Positions 1 to 8,308 of a stretch of 22,752 nucleotides of DNA are shown piece after piece. The DNA comes from Byssochlamys sp. IMV 00236 (lineage: Eukaryota; Ascomycota; Eurotiomycetes; Eurotiales; Thermoascaceae). The stretch lies in assembly GCA_001931875.2 (NCBI GenBank), contig MSJH02000267.1:1-22752 (forward strand), in the 5' to 3' direction. Position 1 is the stretch's first letter. Every line of letters starts with the position of its first letter. The notes beneath the pieces are model-generated. The model was not told where the DNA came from and did not search any database. It was given only the letters and a program-made list of their open reading frames with translations. The position numbers and the translations under genes are program-made.

Positions 1-47
1 GATTCTCCGTCCTAGTTATCGCTAGGACACATCTAGATGCCTTCGGG
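1..47 (+). other. possible partial exon cut by the window edge
   Basis: The third frame is open from base 3 and runs into a strong GTAAGT donor-like site at 48-53, so this could be the 3' end of an exon whose gene starts left of the window. Only about 15 codons are visible and they match no family I recognise. It could equally be chance. Nothing else in 48-268 looks coding. Confidence 0.2.
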
Positions 48-268
48 GTAAGTTGTATACATATAATAATTTTCTTACATAACTAACTGTATGATTCTTT
101 ATATTCTCTCTCCTTGGTGCTTATTACTCTCATTTGTATGCCGCTTCCTTTTATGTATTTTATTTTTAATCTTTGCGTAAATACTTTTCTTAATATGCGC
201 CAATTATTTTTTTCATACACGTCATAATTTTATCCCCTTTATGAAATTTATTTTTAATAAAACAGTAC

Positions 269-487
269 ATGCTTCTACCACCTTATTCCTCGTTTTTAAA
301 TCCAATAAAAGGGTTTTGGTCAAAAGTGAAAGCCAGTGTTAGAAAAACACCATTAAAAGCTGGTGATCGACTTACAAATTGCGTTTGTGAATCGGCTGGC
401 AAAGTAAAACGCAAAGACTGTAAAGGCTGGATTAGGCACTCGATATAATTCTTTCGATGATGTCTAAATGAAGAAAGGAGTCTTTAA
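269..487 (+). pseudogene. C-terminal remnant of a Tc1/IS630-like DDE transposase
   Basis: The frame from ATG 269 gives LPPYSSFLNPIKGFWSKVK, the signature block around the third catalytic acid of Tc1/mariner/IS630-type (DDE_3) transposases, which normally reads PPYSPxLNPIE. Here the expected Glu is Lys. It is followed by a Lys/Arg-rich stretch and GWIRHSI. The frame then meets TAA at 446-448 and TGA at 458-460 before continuing in register as CLNEERSL, which resembles the family's C-terminal end, and stops at 485-487. The N-terminal helix-turn-helix and the first two acids are absent from the window. The loss of the catalytic residue and the two in-frame stops mark it as dead. No terminal repeats or TA duplication could be placed. 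Confidence 0.7.
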
Positions 488-1008
488 AGGTATAATCGTT
501 TACCAGCAATAAGATAAGTGAATAAAAACAGGCAAGTTTATTTGATAAAATGTTGCTATTGTCGGGTTGTTCTATTCATACGTTATGAATCAACTATTAA
601 CCACATATGAAACAATAACTGGCAATTATTCGACTTCAGCTTGTTACTTTAAAACAACTGTGCGGATCGTTAGTTAAGCTAATTACCAGGAACTGGGTTT
701 TAAGGTACGCATACCCAATAACTCTGATCCATCATTGTTATTAGGGATCATCGTCTTATCAAAGGCACCCGATTCGTCCTAACTCTCTCTCATTGTCCCA
801 AAATGTCATTCATAAGCCTCTATGAAAAGTTTTACGATCTCAGTTGAAGAGTGTCTCACATTTAGTATAAATACTCATCCTTAATAAAGTCAATCGAGAC
901 ATATATCTTTTAGTCTGGTTAATTCTAGTCTTTATTCTTTTTTTAATTGATATTTCCTATTCAACACAGGTTAAACGGTTTGGAATCGCTGTGGCAGGGA
1001 TATATGAT
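488..1008. other. non-coding stretch, nothing recognised
   Basis: AT-rich sequence with no convincing reading frame, RNA gene or repeat by eye. It lies between the dead transposase tail and the 3' end of the minus-strand gene ending at 1009, so it may hold that gene's 3' UTR and flanking transposon debris. Confidence 0.5.
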
Positions 1009-2159
1009 TTATTGGGAAACTTGAGTTTTCATGGAACGCTTAAAGAATGAACGAATGCCTTCCACAGTGGAAAACCCTTTGCACAAGTGATTTTTATGGG
1101 CTTCTTTGAGACAAAGATTCCAGTTCATCTTGCCCGTTTGATTTTTTCGAAAGTTGATAATGAACATTAGGTCGTCTTCTTGTCGACTGCGCTCCTTGTT
1201 GAAGCTCATTTGGCTAGAGACTCGGCTAGGAGTTCGATTTGGTGGGAGAGGCTCAAGGGACGAATCCGAATCTTCCAATTCTACGTATTTTCGCTTGACA
1301 GATCGGTTGAATTCGAATGCGGATGAGAGGATACGCCTGGCTTTGCTTGTACCGGGGATGTCAGCAATCGATTTTTCCAATTTTTGCAGCAGTTTTTCAT
1401 TGTTGGTGCAGACAACGTCGAGTACGTGAGACAAATGGCGTTCGCTTTCCACTTTCTCGTTTATGCATTCCTTTGCAAGGCGATATAACATGCGGATGGT
1501 TGGATGTTCTGGATTGGAATGGCCATAGAGCGTGGGTGATTGTTCAATTATAAAGGTTGACAATGCATATAAAGGTGACCAATTGTTGTTGTTGCTGCCA
1601 TTGTTGGCCAGTGTTGTTCTTGTCAACAGATAGCAATCCTGAGCCCAGAATCTACAGGACTTCAGCATGTACATCCATGGATGGCGATCCGGACATTGAA
1701 AATCGTCCATCAAAGACGTTGGAGACACTCTATCTGTACAAAGCACCAACACCAATGGATATGATTTGTATAGATCAAAGATTTTGTGGCCATAATTCTG
1801 TAGTCTTCGCATGAATGCTTCATTTACCACGAGTTGCACTTCGATCAAGATTGGTGGAAGGGAGCGTTGCTGAACTCCAAGTCGTGGCACATATAAAACG
1901 TCGCTCCTGGTTCCATCAGGCCATTCTGTGCCTGCTGCTGCATAGGTTCCACCGGGCACGTCCAGGAGTTCGAGAGCAATAAGATCAATCAAAGAGGGAG
2001 TCTGCAAGATTAGTTTACTAAATCTGTCCGTGCCTGGTAAATGGTGTCCTGATAATGCAAAGGTGCTGATGTCATCTAGAACTAAAGAAAAAATAAAAGT
2101 CAATAAACATTAAAGACAAATGATCATCTACCATCTTGCTCATCCGAACTTTGGGTCAT
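1009..2159 (-). CDS. PD-(D/E)XK-like nuclease-fold protein with C-terminal Myb/SANT-like segment
   Basis: Two exons are inferred: 2132-2159 (ATG at 2159) and 1009-2081, joined across a 50-nt intron with a GTAGAT donor and CTTTAG acceptor in matching phase, giving 366 aa. Reading without splicing needs a non-ATG start inside the intron, so the spliced model is preferred. Residues about 65-120 hold SDVLYVPR, then LIEVQ, then an Arg/Tyr-rich helix (FMRRLQNYGHKI). This matches the core order D...(D/E)xQ of Rpn/PD-(D/E)XK nuclease-like proteins, with D70 and E90/Q92 as candidate active-site residues. A Ser/Pro-rich linker with a basic patch (VKRKY) follows. Residues about 310-358 have Trp and hydrophobic spacing like a Myb/SANT or trihelix DNA-binding fold. 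Function is unknown; a domesticated or active mobile-element protein is possible. A MITE sits directly upstream. The fold calls are by pattern only. Confidence 0.6.
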
Positions 2160-2170
2160 TACAAAAAAAA

Positions 2171-2599
2171 AGGAACCACTACATGCACCAGAAAATACAC
2201 CAGAAATTAGACTAATATTACGGGCACTGCCTCTACTTATTACTTATAATATCACAACAAAACTTTCCAATGTGCAACGCCACGCTAAACATGGCTTTAC
2301 GAAGTTACCATCTTGGATTGATTCTTTTCAAGAACAAGAAGAGATAAAAAAGAAACGTTATTTTTATATTATATTCTAATTTTAATGTTGTCAGTTTGAT
2401 CAACTAAGGCCACCTAGCTCACGTGTAATTATGATGAACTCACATTTTATATCAGAGAGAGTGGACTGGACAGCCTTAGGTTAGGCAGAGACCTTGGTAA
2501 TGTGAAGTTGTAAAATGGCGTCACATGTAGTGCCTAGAAGAAGCGCCTGCAGTATTAGCTTATTTTTTGATGCATTTTCCGGTGCATGTAGTGTTCACC
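2171..2599. mobile_element. MITE copy 1 (429 bp, Mutator-like signature)
   Basis: This is a short non-coding element with inverted ends. The left end holds CACTACATGCACC (from 2177) and the right end is its reverse complement up to 2593, with TGTTCACC/GGAAC extensions outside. A second copy lies at 21377-21796, colinear and similar along its full length by eye. Flanks are A-rich (2162-2170 and 2600-2608), differing at two positions, which fits an aged 9-bp target duplication but is weak evidence in poly-A. The element ends 11 bp before the ATG of the gene at 1009-2159, so it now forms that gene's promoter or leader region. It encodes no transposase. Confidence 0.8.
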
Positions 2600-2608
2600 A
2601 AAAAGAAA

Positions 2609-2903
2609 GTGCAAGGAAGAAAAATAGTGCGAGAGTTATTATCTTAAGAGGCTTTGTGGTTTTTGCTTGTTTGTTGCCCTTGTCTTTCAGTGTGAATCAT
2701 GCTTTTCACACAGCATGTAGAGTATGGAGAATCAATTGGATGAATTGTAAGGAAAACGGATGAATCATAAACGTCATTCAAAGACGCGTTTGTGTTTATG
2801 AGACGGTCATGTTTGCCATTTTTAAGCTTGTCTTTTTAAGAAACCATTTAAAACTGACTGTTTCTGCATATTCTCCAGATGCATCACCGTCGGAGATTTG
2901 ACA
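2609..2903. other. intergenic, nothing recognised
   Basis: The stretch between MITE copy 1 and the minisatellite has no convincing gene. A short inverted pair (CATAAAC ... GTTTATG) lies near 2766-2800, but it is too weak to name. Confidence 0.4.
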
Positions 2904-2993
2904 GCACCGTTTGCACCGTTTGCACCACTTGCACCACTTGCACCACTTGCACCACTTGCACCACTTGCACCACTTGCACCACTTGCACCGTTA
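2904..2993. repeat. 9-bp minisatellite, ten units
   Basis: Ten head-to-tail 9-mers are visible: two GCACCGTTT, seven GCACCACTT and one GCACCGTTA. There is no spacer between units, so this is not a CRISPR array. The last units form the left arm of an inverted repeat with 3027-3048. The variant units sit at both edges and the identical units in the middle, the usual pattern of slippage or unequal-exchange growth from an older seed. Confidence 0.95.
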
Positions 2994-3048
2994 AAATTTA
3001 TTAAATTAGTTTTCTTGGTCTACGAATTTAACGGTGCAAGTGGTGCAA
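2974..3048. repeat. 22-bp perfect inverted repeat with 31-bp spacer
   Basis: The left arm 2974-2995 (starting TTGCACCACTTGCACC) is the exact reverse complement of 3027-3048 (ending GGTGCAAGTGGTGCAA). The spacer 2996-3026 is AT-rich. As RNA or single-stranded DNA it would make a strong hairpin. The left arm lies inside the 9-bp array, while the right arm carries only two units, so the array probably expanded on one side of an older palindrome. Confidence 0.9.
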
Positions 3049-3589
3049 AGATTGTTTTAAAGATAAAATATCGTTAAAGTCATTTTTTATTAGACAGAAA
3101 GATATCTTGTAAAAAATGGATGATGCGTGAAGTAGTGCTTTGTTGTTGTTTGCCTATAAACATGTAAAGAATTGCTAGTGTTTGCTCAAATAATTCCAAT
3201 AATGATAGTGAAAACAAGCTGTTGTAATCATGAACAAAAACAATTTTAAAAGGAAAGCATTAAATATAATGCTTTATTTTCATTAACTTTTTGAGTGGTG
3301 TCCACAAGGAGTGCCATTAGGGCGTCTCTGTGATGTCTTTGAGGCACCACACGCGTCTATATTTTAAGAAAACAGGTGTTTCTCTTTTATCAACTTGAAC
3401 TTTATCTCATAAAAGAGTAATGTATTCCCCAAACTCACAAAGGTACAAAGATCTCGTTCAACATGTTCAGTTTAACAGCTGTATGAAAGAGCAACCCGTT
3501 ATACATACCCTATCCTTCGCTCGATATATAACATATACGCACCCATGCTTTATAAAACAAGATGATTTATTCACAAAATAGCAAACCAT
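3049..3589. other. intergenic region downstream of RPS21
   Basis: AT-rich, no supported gene. It includes the 3' flank of the minus-strand RPS21 gene. No tRNA-like or repeat structure was seen. Confidence 0.4.
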
Positions 3590-3957
3590 TTATTGTTGGT
3601 AGGAGAAGACGTTCTTCAAGTCTAATAAAAGAAAGTTTAATAAAAATATTTCACATGTCACGTATTGTACTTACATCCATCTTGTTGAGCAAGACGGTTG
3701 AGGGAGTCGTCGGATTCAGCTTCCTTACGAACGAAACCACAGAAAGCGTAGGTGGAGAAAGTGTTGGCATAGCGACCATCAGCGTTGACATCACCAACGT
3801 TGATTTGAACGGAAGCGTGGTCCTTGGCAGTAATGAGACGGTTGGTGGCAGAGCTAAAATAGAATGAATATACTCCTCCCTTTTGACTGCCTCTTAAGAA
3901 TATTTACCACTTGCGAGGAATGTAAAGATCGACAAGTTGGCCTTCAGAGTTCTCCAT
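3590..3957 (-). CDS. RPS21: 40S ribosomal protein S21 (eS21)
   Basis: This is a small-subunit ribosomal protein of the eukaryote-specific eS21 family. Three exons are inferred: 3908-3957, 3675-3853 and 3590-3621, giving 86 aa, the usual family length. The start MENSEGQLVDLYIPRKC is the classic N-terminus, followed by SATNRLITAKDHASVQINV, then ESDDSLNRLAQQDG and the end LKNVFSYQQ. Introns are 54 and 53 nt (donors GTAAAT and GTAAGT, acceptors TTAG), and all phases close. Codons favour C-ending forms (GAC, AAC, GTC) more than most neighbours, as expected for a highly expressed gene. Its promoter side ends about 100 bp away at a MULE-terminal-like motif (4064). Confidence 0.95.
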
Positions 3958-4428
3958 GTTGTGTGATAAGTGGGAAAAGAGGAAGATTCATCTTGGCCAG
4001 TGCTGTAACAAAATTTTTATGATGTCTAAGCCACATGTGTTTTTGGGAAGTGTCAACGATTTACTTTTGTCCCAACATTTTAAGCTGTAGTTAAATAGCT
4101 CAGAAAGCCGGACTACCGGACTGCCAGACTAAATGTATGACTGACATGATTTTTAAAAAGTACGCGTTTATTTTATAATGAAATTCATCTACGTTGTTGA
4201 GTGAAGTTAGAATTAGTGCCCATGTTAATTGAATCTTGTAAGATGTTGCTAATGATGTTATTAAAATTAGCTGTATATTCGGCGATCTGTGCAGTTTGCT
4301 CATCTGTGAGTTGTCCAAGATTATGCTTTACGGAATTTAATGTTGGTTCTAAGTTACCTAATAATGTTCAAAACACCATTCGTGTTGGATGCAGGGGTAG
4401 TGGGGCGATTCTCTTCTGCTGTTGGCTG

Positions 4429-6316
4429 TTAGGTCTCTCTTCGCAATGAAGGTGCAAAAAAATTGAATGGCACTAAACATTGCATTGAGTATATGATTTC
4501 ACTTCTGTTGCTATTTATCAACTTACCTTGATAAATAGAGATTTTATTGTGCAATCGTCGAAGCAAGTACATGTGTTTACAAGCAATTTTGTTCCATTTA
4601 AAATCTTCACAAGAGCAAGTTTTCATCTCTTGGTCGATTACGTTAACTTCATACAAAGAATGATTATCGCTAAATGATTTTATCGTAAATATGCCACTGT
4701 CATTATCCGGCTCCGTTATCATGGTTTCCAAGATGGCTGCATTAATGCTTTCAGCGGCTAACTCTTTTCTTCTTCTCCTCTCTTCAGGACCCACCCTACC
4801 AACATTGAAGGTGATCCTGCAGATGTTGATGTAATCAGGCTCGACATCATCCATAAGTACACTGATGAGCCTGTCAGCTCTTCTATTTTTTTTTTCTTTC
4901 AAAATAAACCGTCTTCAATTGGTTATACCAGCTTTCGATGAGGTTGTTTGTCTCCATGTTTGAAAAAATTTGCGGTTGGAAAGCGGCTGACCAACGTACG
5001 AACTTCTCTCAGCTAAGGTAGTTTCTTTCCATGTAGTTCAAGAAGGAGGTGTGCATGCTGTACTTCATGTTGAATGCAAGCAGGCTCAAGAGAAAGGACT
5101 CCCAGTTCTTCTCCCATATCATGGCCTTCAAATCGGCGATGATTGCTCTATGAACTTGGTTGTTCAAAACCGAAGACTCGAACTTGATCAGTTCTCTGAT
5201 CTTTCCCATCCACGCACGGCTAACATGGAACAAGCACCACTGAACAACTGCTTCAGGATAAACAGTGGTAATTGCTGCATGTTCAGTGGTGCTTACATCG
5301 ATCGTGATCTTTTCCAAAGCAGTTACCCCAATGTCGTTCTTCACAAAGGAAAGAAAGACTGAAACTGCGGCCATAGAGTGATCTTCAGTAAACATATATG
5401 CTACTGGGCAGCCTGTACCAGTGGCCGGATGACGGACAACAATTGTGTGCATGATGCCTCTTTGTATGTGTGATACACAATGAGTAACATCAAGATATAC
5501 CATGGTGCTGTTCAACAAAAGTTGCTTTTGCCAAGGAGAAGAGAAACCGAAGGTAAAGTCATTTTCAAAAGTTAAATGCTTGAACGTGGAGTAACTCTTT
5601 CCTTTTAATTCTTCAAGCCAAAGACCTACAGATTCTTTCTCGTCCACTGCTTTTTTATAGAATGATTCTTGGACTATCTTGTACAAATTGTATACTTCAT
5701 CCTGGTGAACTATTTGGTTTCTGTGAAGTACTTGACTGTTGGAGTCCTTTGGCAGCATTAAGAAGTCCCTGGTGAACTTGCGAAAGTCTTTTTGAATAGC
5801 AATTCGATAGTCTCTCTTGCTATAACCTTCGCGAAGTCGCTGCATTATGATTTCCTTTTTCTCTTTTGAGAGAGGAGGGTACTTCAAATCTTCAGCTCCT
5901 CCAACCTCATGATTATGGATGCTAATATGAACAATCTCGGCAGAGTTGGGATCACTTTTGAGGCAAGTGGCCTTCAATTTAGCTTTACAGTCCGTTTTCC
6001 TGCTTGCTTTTTGGAGTTCGCGAGGCTTACCACTAGAACCGCCCTTTACTGGAACGCCTTCGGCAACCTTATCACGGCAAGTACCAAATCTATAGCACTT
6101 AAATTCTGTATACCAAACATAGGGTACTGTTCGTTTTCTACGCTTGTTGGGCCCAGAACTGCTTTCCTCGTCGGTTCTCTCGATGGGCTCCTTAATATAG
6201 CGTGGGCTGACCCACTGAACACCATGCTTTACCAAGCTATCGTCGACATTTTTTCTCCACTCAAAGATGGATACAGTAATTTTTTCGGGGACCTCAGAGT
6301 AAGAGTTGATATACAT
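4429..6316 (-). pseudogene. Mutator-like (MULE) transposase, broken
   Basis: The 5' part (5009-6316, 435 codons) has a FLYWCH/FAR1-type zinc finger (C74, C80, C110, H134/H136). It then has the MULE DDE catalytic core: D276 in VYLDVTH, D340 in ITIDVSTTE, and the C-x2-H motif QWCLFH at 361-364. After an in-frame TGA (5009-5011) the same frame continues as coding-like sequence (FSNMETNNLIESWYNQLKT). The frame is lost again in a run of ten A on the minus strand (4886-4895) and resumes one base over. The 3' part (4429-4902) ends with a SWIM zinc finger (CSCEDF...CKH), the normal MULE C-terminus. One nonsense codon and one homopolymer indel therefore separate it from an intact gene; a sequencing error in the A-run is possible but would not remove the TGA. 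Confidence 0.85.
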
Positions 6317-6436
6317 TGATTTAGCAAGACAAATATACGCGAGTTCCTTTTTTTTCTAAGTACTTTTTTATTGATTTTTTTGACGAGTTTGAGTTAAGTC
6401 AGAGATGTGGTCTAGACCGAATAATATTCATCGACC

Positions 6437-6458
6437 GCTTAAAATGTTGGGACATAAG
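6437..6458 (-). repeat. MULE-end-like 22-bp motif, inverted copy
   Basis: The reverse complement begins CTTATGTCCCAACATTTT. It pairs with the plus-oriented copies at 4064-4085 and 7438-7459. Confidence 0.8.
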
Positions 6459-6560
6459 GACGTGCAAAAAAACATGCCGAGAACTGCAGAAAAAATAAAT
6501 TAGCTTTGGAGGTCTTTGGAGTACTGTATTTTTATTAATTATTAACGTTAATTTTATAAA

Positions 6561-7319
6561 TTATTTACCGTTACTTTTTTGAATATGTATCAGCAAATTT
6601 TCGCATTGGTTGTGTTCGTGTATATCCGTATGTGTTCGACCTGGTTTCGAGAGAAAAATGGATGAAAGGGCCAAAAGATGTTGAACGTTTTCTTCCAATG
6701 TCAAATGCTTGTTTTCGTTGAGACCTCTCTTGATTTGGAGTTGAAAATCGTGAAAGCGACCGGACATATCTATGTTCTCGAAAATCAAACAATCATGTTT
6801 CATAGGTACAGGGAAGCCCAATTCAAAAACGCTATTATCTGTTGAGGACGTGTCTACTTTGAGAGGCAAGACATCGGCTGATGAGTTGTTTGTATTGGCC
6901 GACAAATGACTAACAATGGTAGCTGACGATTTGAGTACATCTTGTACAAATGGTGATTTCGTTGTAACAGACACAAGTGTGTCATGGACAGCTAGCTCTT
7001 TTGGAATCTCGACTGTGGAATCGAAGATGAAATCACAAGATAATTGATGTTTCTCAAATGAATCTTCAACGTTGCACCATTCTTCAAATATTTTTGACAA
7101 GCAGGACAAGGAAACCCACCCTCTTTGCGTTCAAAAATATTTTCACTTGTGTAAGTTATTGGCAACAGTGTTTGTTAGATACAGATAGAACTTCTTTTTG
7201 TTTTGGGAAAATCACTTACCAATATTAACGTGCAAAACATGACAATCAATGGTATGTGTGTTACGCCTGCTTTTGGTTGTAAAAGTTTCAGGACAATGGT
7301 GACATTTTACATTTGACAT
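6561..7319 (-). pseudogene. C2H2 zinc-finger gene, probably frame-broken
   Basis: Exon 1 (7220-7319) starts MSNVKCHHCPETF and holds a first C2H2-type finger, ending at a good GTAAGT donor. After an intron of about 80-90 nt the minus strand reads GGFPCPACQKY in one frame. The rest of that second finger (EEWCNVEDSFEKHQLSC) is in another frame, which stays open for about 170 codons to the stop at 6561. The shift falls in a run of five A near 7092, so a one-base loss is likely. No other domain is recognised in the long Ser/Thr/Asn-rich tail. The gene lies between two terminal-repeat-like motifs (6437 and 7438) and may belong to the same mobile zone. The splice acceptor is not certain. Confidence 0.5.
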
Positions 7320-7437
7320 TATGACCAAGTATAAAAAAATCAAAGCAAAAGAACCAAAGTCGGCTAAAGCTTAAACAAATAAGGAGTTCTTTTTGTTTAA
7401 ACATGATATTTTATTGATGGTCCAAATGAGCGATTTA

Positions 7438-7459
7438 CTTATGTCCCAACATTTTAAGC
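7438..7459 (+). repeat. MULE-end-like 22-bp motif, third copy
   Basis: Identical over 22 bp to the reverse complement of 6437-6458, and matching 4064-4085 at 21 of 22 bases. It also shares the outside bases CGATTTA with the 4064 copy. No partner end was found to its right, so it may be a solo end or a relic of a deleted element. Confidence 0.8.
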
Positions 7460-7587
7460 TTATAGTAAATTATTCGCATTTTATTTTGTTCGTCCAATAA
7501 AAGAAGTGACAACACACAACAAGAGGTTTCTGTTATTTGTTTAATAGGATCAATCCTTCAATAAATTCTGCCTGGTAGAACCATTAG

Positions 7588-7845
7588 TTATCCTCCACTC
7601 ACTGGCGGAATAATGGCTACTTCAGAAGCATCCTTTAGCAATGTCTCTAATTCGTCTTTCTTTTGAATATATTCCATATCAACAGCAAATAAACAAGACT
7701 CTAATAATGTCTTTAATTTTTCCCCATATCTCATACACAAATCCTCAGATAGCATCTGTAAAGTATAGTCTTCTTTCCGTATTTCAACTTCTTCTATCTC
7801 TTTTCCTGTGATATCCTTAACAGCTGCAAAATACAAGACTTTCAT
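7588..7845 (-). CDS. MOCS2A: molybdopterin synthase small (sulfur-carrier) subunit, MoaD/MOCS2A
   Basis: This is a ubiquitin-like sulfur carrier in molybdenum-cofactor synthesis. Its C-terminal thiocarboxylate supplies sulfur to molybdopterin synthase with the MoaE/MOCS2B partner. The single 85-aa exon begins MKVLYFAAVKDITGKE and ends AIIPPVSGG, the family's diagnostic Gly-Gly tail directly followed by the stop, so both ends are well fixed. Length fits the family (about 80-90 aa). There is no sign of the overlapping MOCS2B frame found in animals; the large subunit must be elsewhere. It is divergent from the capping-protein gene across about 460 bp. Confidence 0.92.
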   Translation of the reverse strand: MKVLYFAAVKDITGKEIEEVEIRKEDYTLQMLSEDLCMRYGEKLKTLLESCLFAVDMEYIQKKDELETLLKDASEVAIIPPVSGG

Positions 7846-8308
7846 GTTATTATTACAAGCATAAAATGCAGTAGCCTGAGATTACAGAAAAATAGATATT
7901 TTGCGGGATGATCTGAGATTAAAACTTGATGATTTGTAGTATTATGGTTGTTTTGGATAAACGCGATAAAAGATGCTTCTCATTATCTGTAAAACTACAG
8001 AATTCATCGTTCTCGGTGTCTAATAAACGTTATTTAAAGTCATGATTCCCTCTCTTTTTTTTCCTTTCTTGATCCGATTGAAAGTTGCTAGTCAAAAATA
8101 ACAAAAAAGCATATCAAAAGAAACCCGCTTGTATGACTACGGTCGTTCAGAGTTATTTCTGGAATGGGTACCTTGACATGGTTGTCTTTGTGCGCGCGAA
8201 CTCAGTTTGTTTAAACGTCAGCGCACGAATTCAATTTCCGCTAGACACAAAGTCGAGACAGTGAATAAACATGATCCTTTGTGCTTATTTTACTGCTATT
8301 ATCAAAAG
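7846..8308. promoter_or_regulatory. shared divergent promoter region (MOCS2A / capping protein beta)
   Basis: A 463-bp gap between two head-to-head start codons with no coding signal. It contains a T-rich tract (8054-8063) and a GTGCGCGCGAAC segment near 8190-8201 with the CG-rich, alternating look of a promoter element. No named motif can be assigned. Confidence 0.45.

Larger units (their letters stand above)
4064..6458. mobile_element. candidate MULE body bounded by a 22-bp inverted repeat
   Basis: Positions 4064-4085 (starting CTTTTGTCCCAACATT) and the reverse complement of 6437-6458 (starting CTTATGTCCCAACATT) match at 21 of 22 bases and bracket the broken MULE transposase at 4429-6316. 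That is the layout of a roughly 2.4-kb autonomous element. No matching 9-bp target duplication is visible outside these ends (AACGATTTA versus GACGTGCAA), so the exact boundaries, or the pairing of the ends, are uncertain. A third copy of the motif lies at 7438-7459. Confidence 0.55.

Noticed and set aside
1154..1814. Three plus-strand frames opposite the PD-(D/E)XK-like gene
   Set aside because: Antisense shadows of a longer minus-strand frame with motifs and a valid spliced start.
2904..2993. CRISPR-like array
   Set aside because: Units are contiguous 9-mers with no unique spacers; it is a minisatellite in a eukaryotic genome.
3562..3867. Plus-strand 101-codon frame over RPS21
   Set aside because: Antisense to the conserved ribosomal protein exons; no homology-like features of its own.
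5051..6319. Plus-strand open frames over the MULE region (5051-5362 and 5909-6319)
   Set aside because: They are antisense shadows of the transposase, which has recognisable DDE and zinc-finger motifs on the minus strand.
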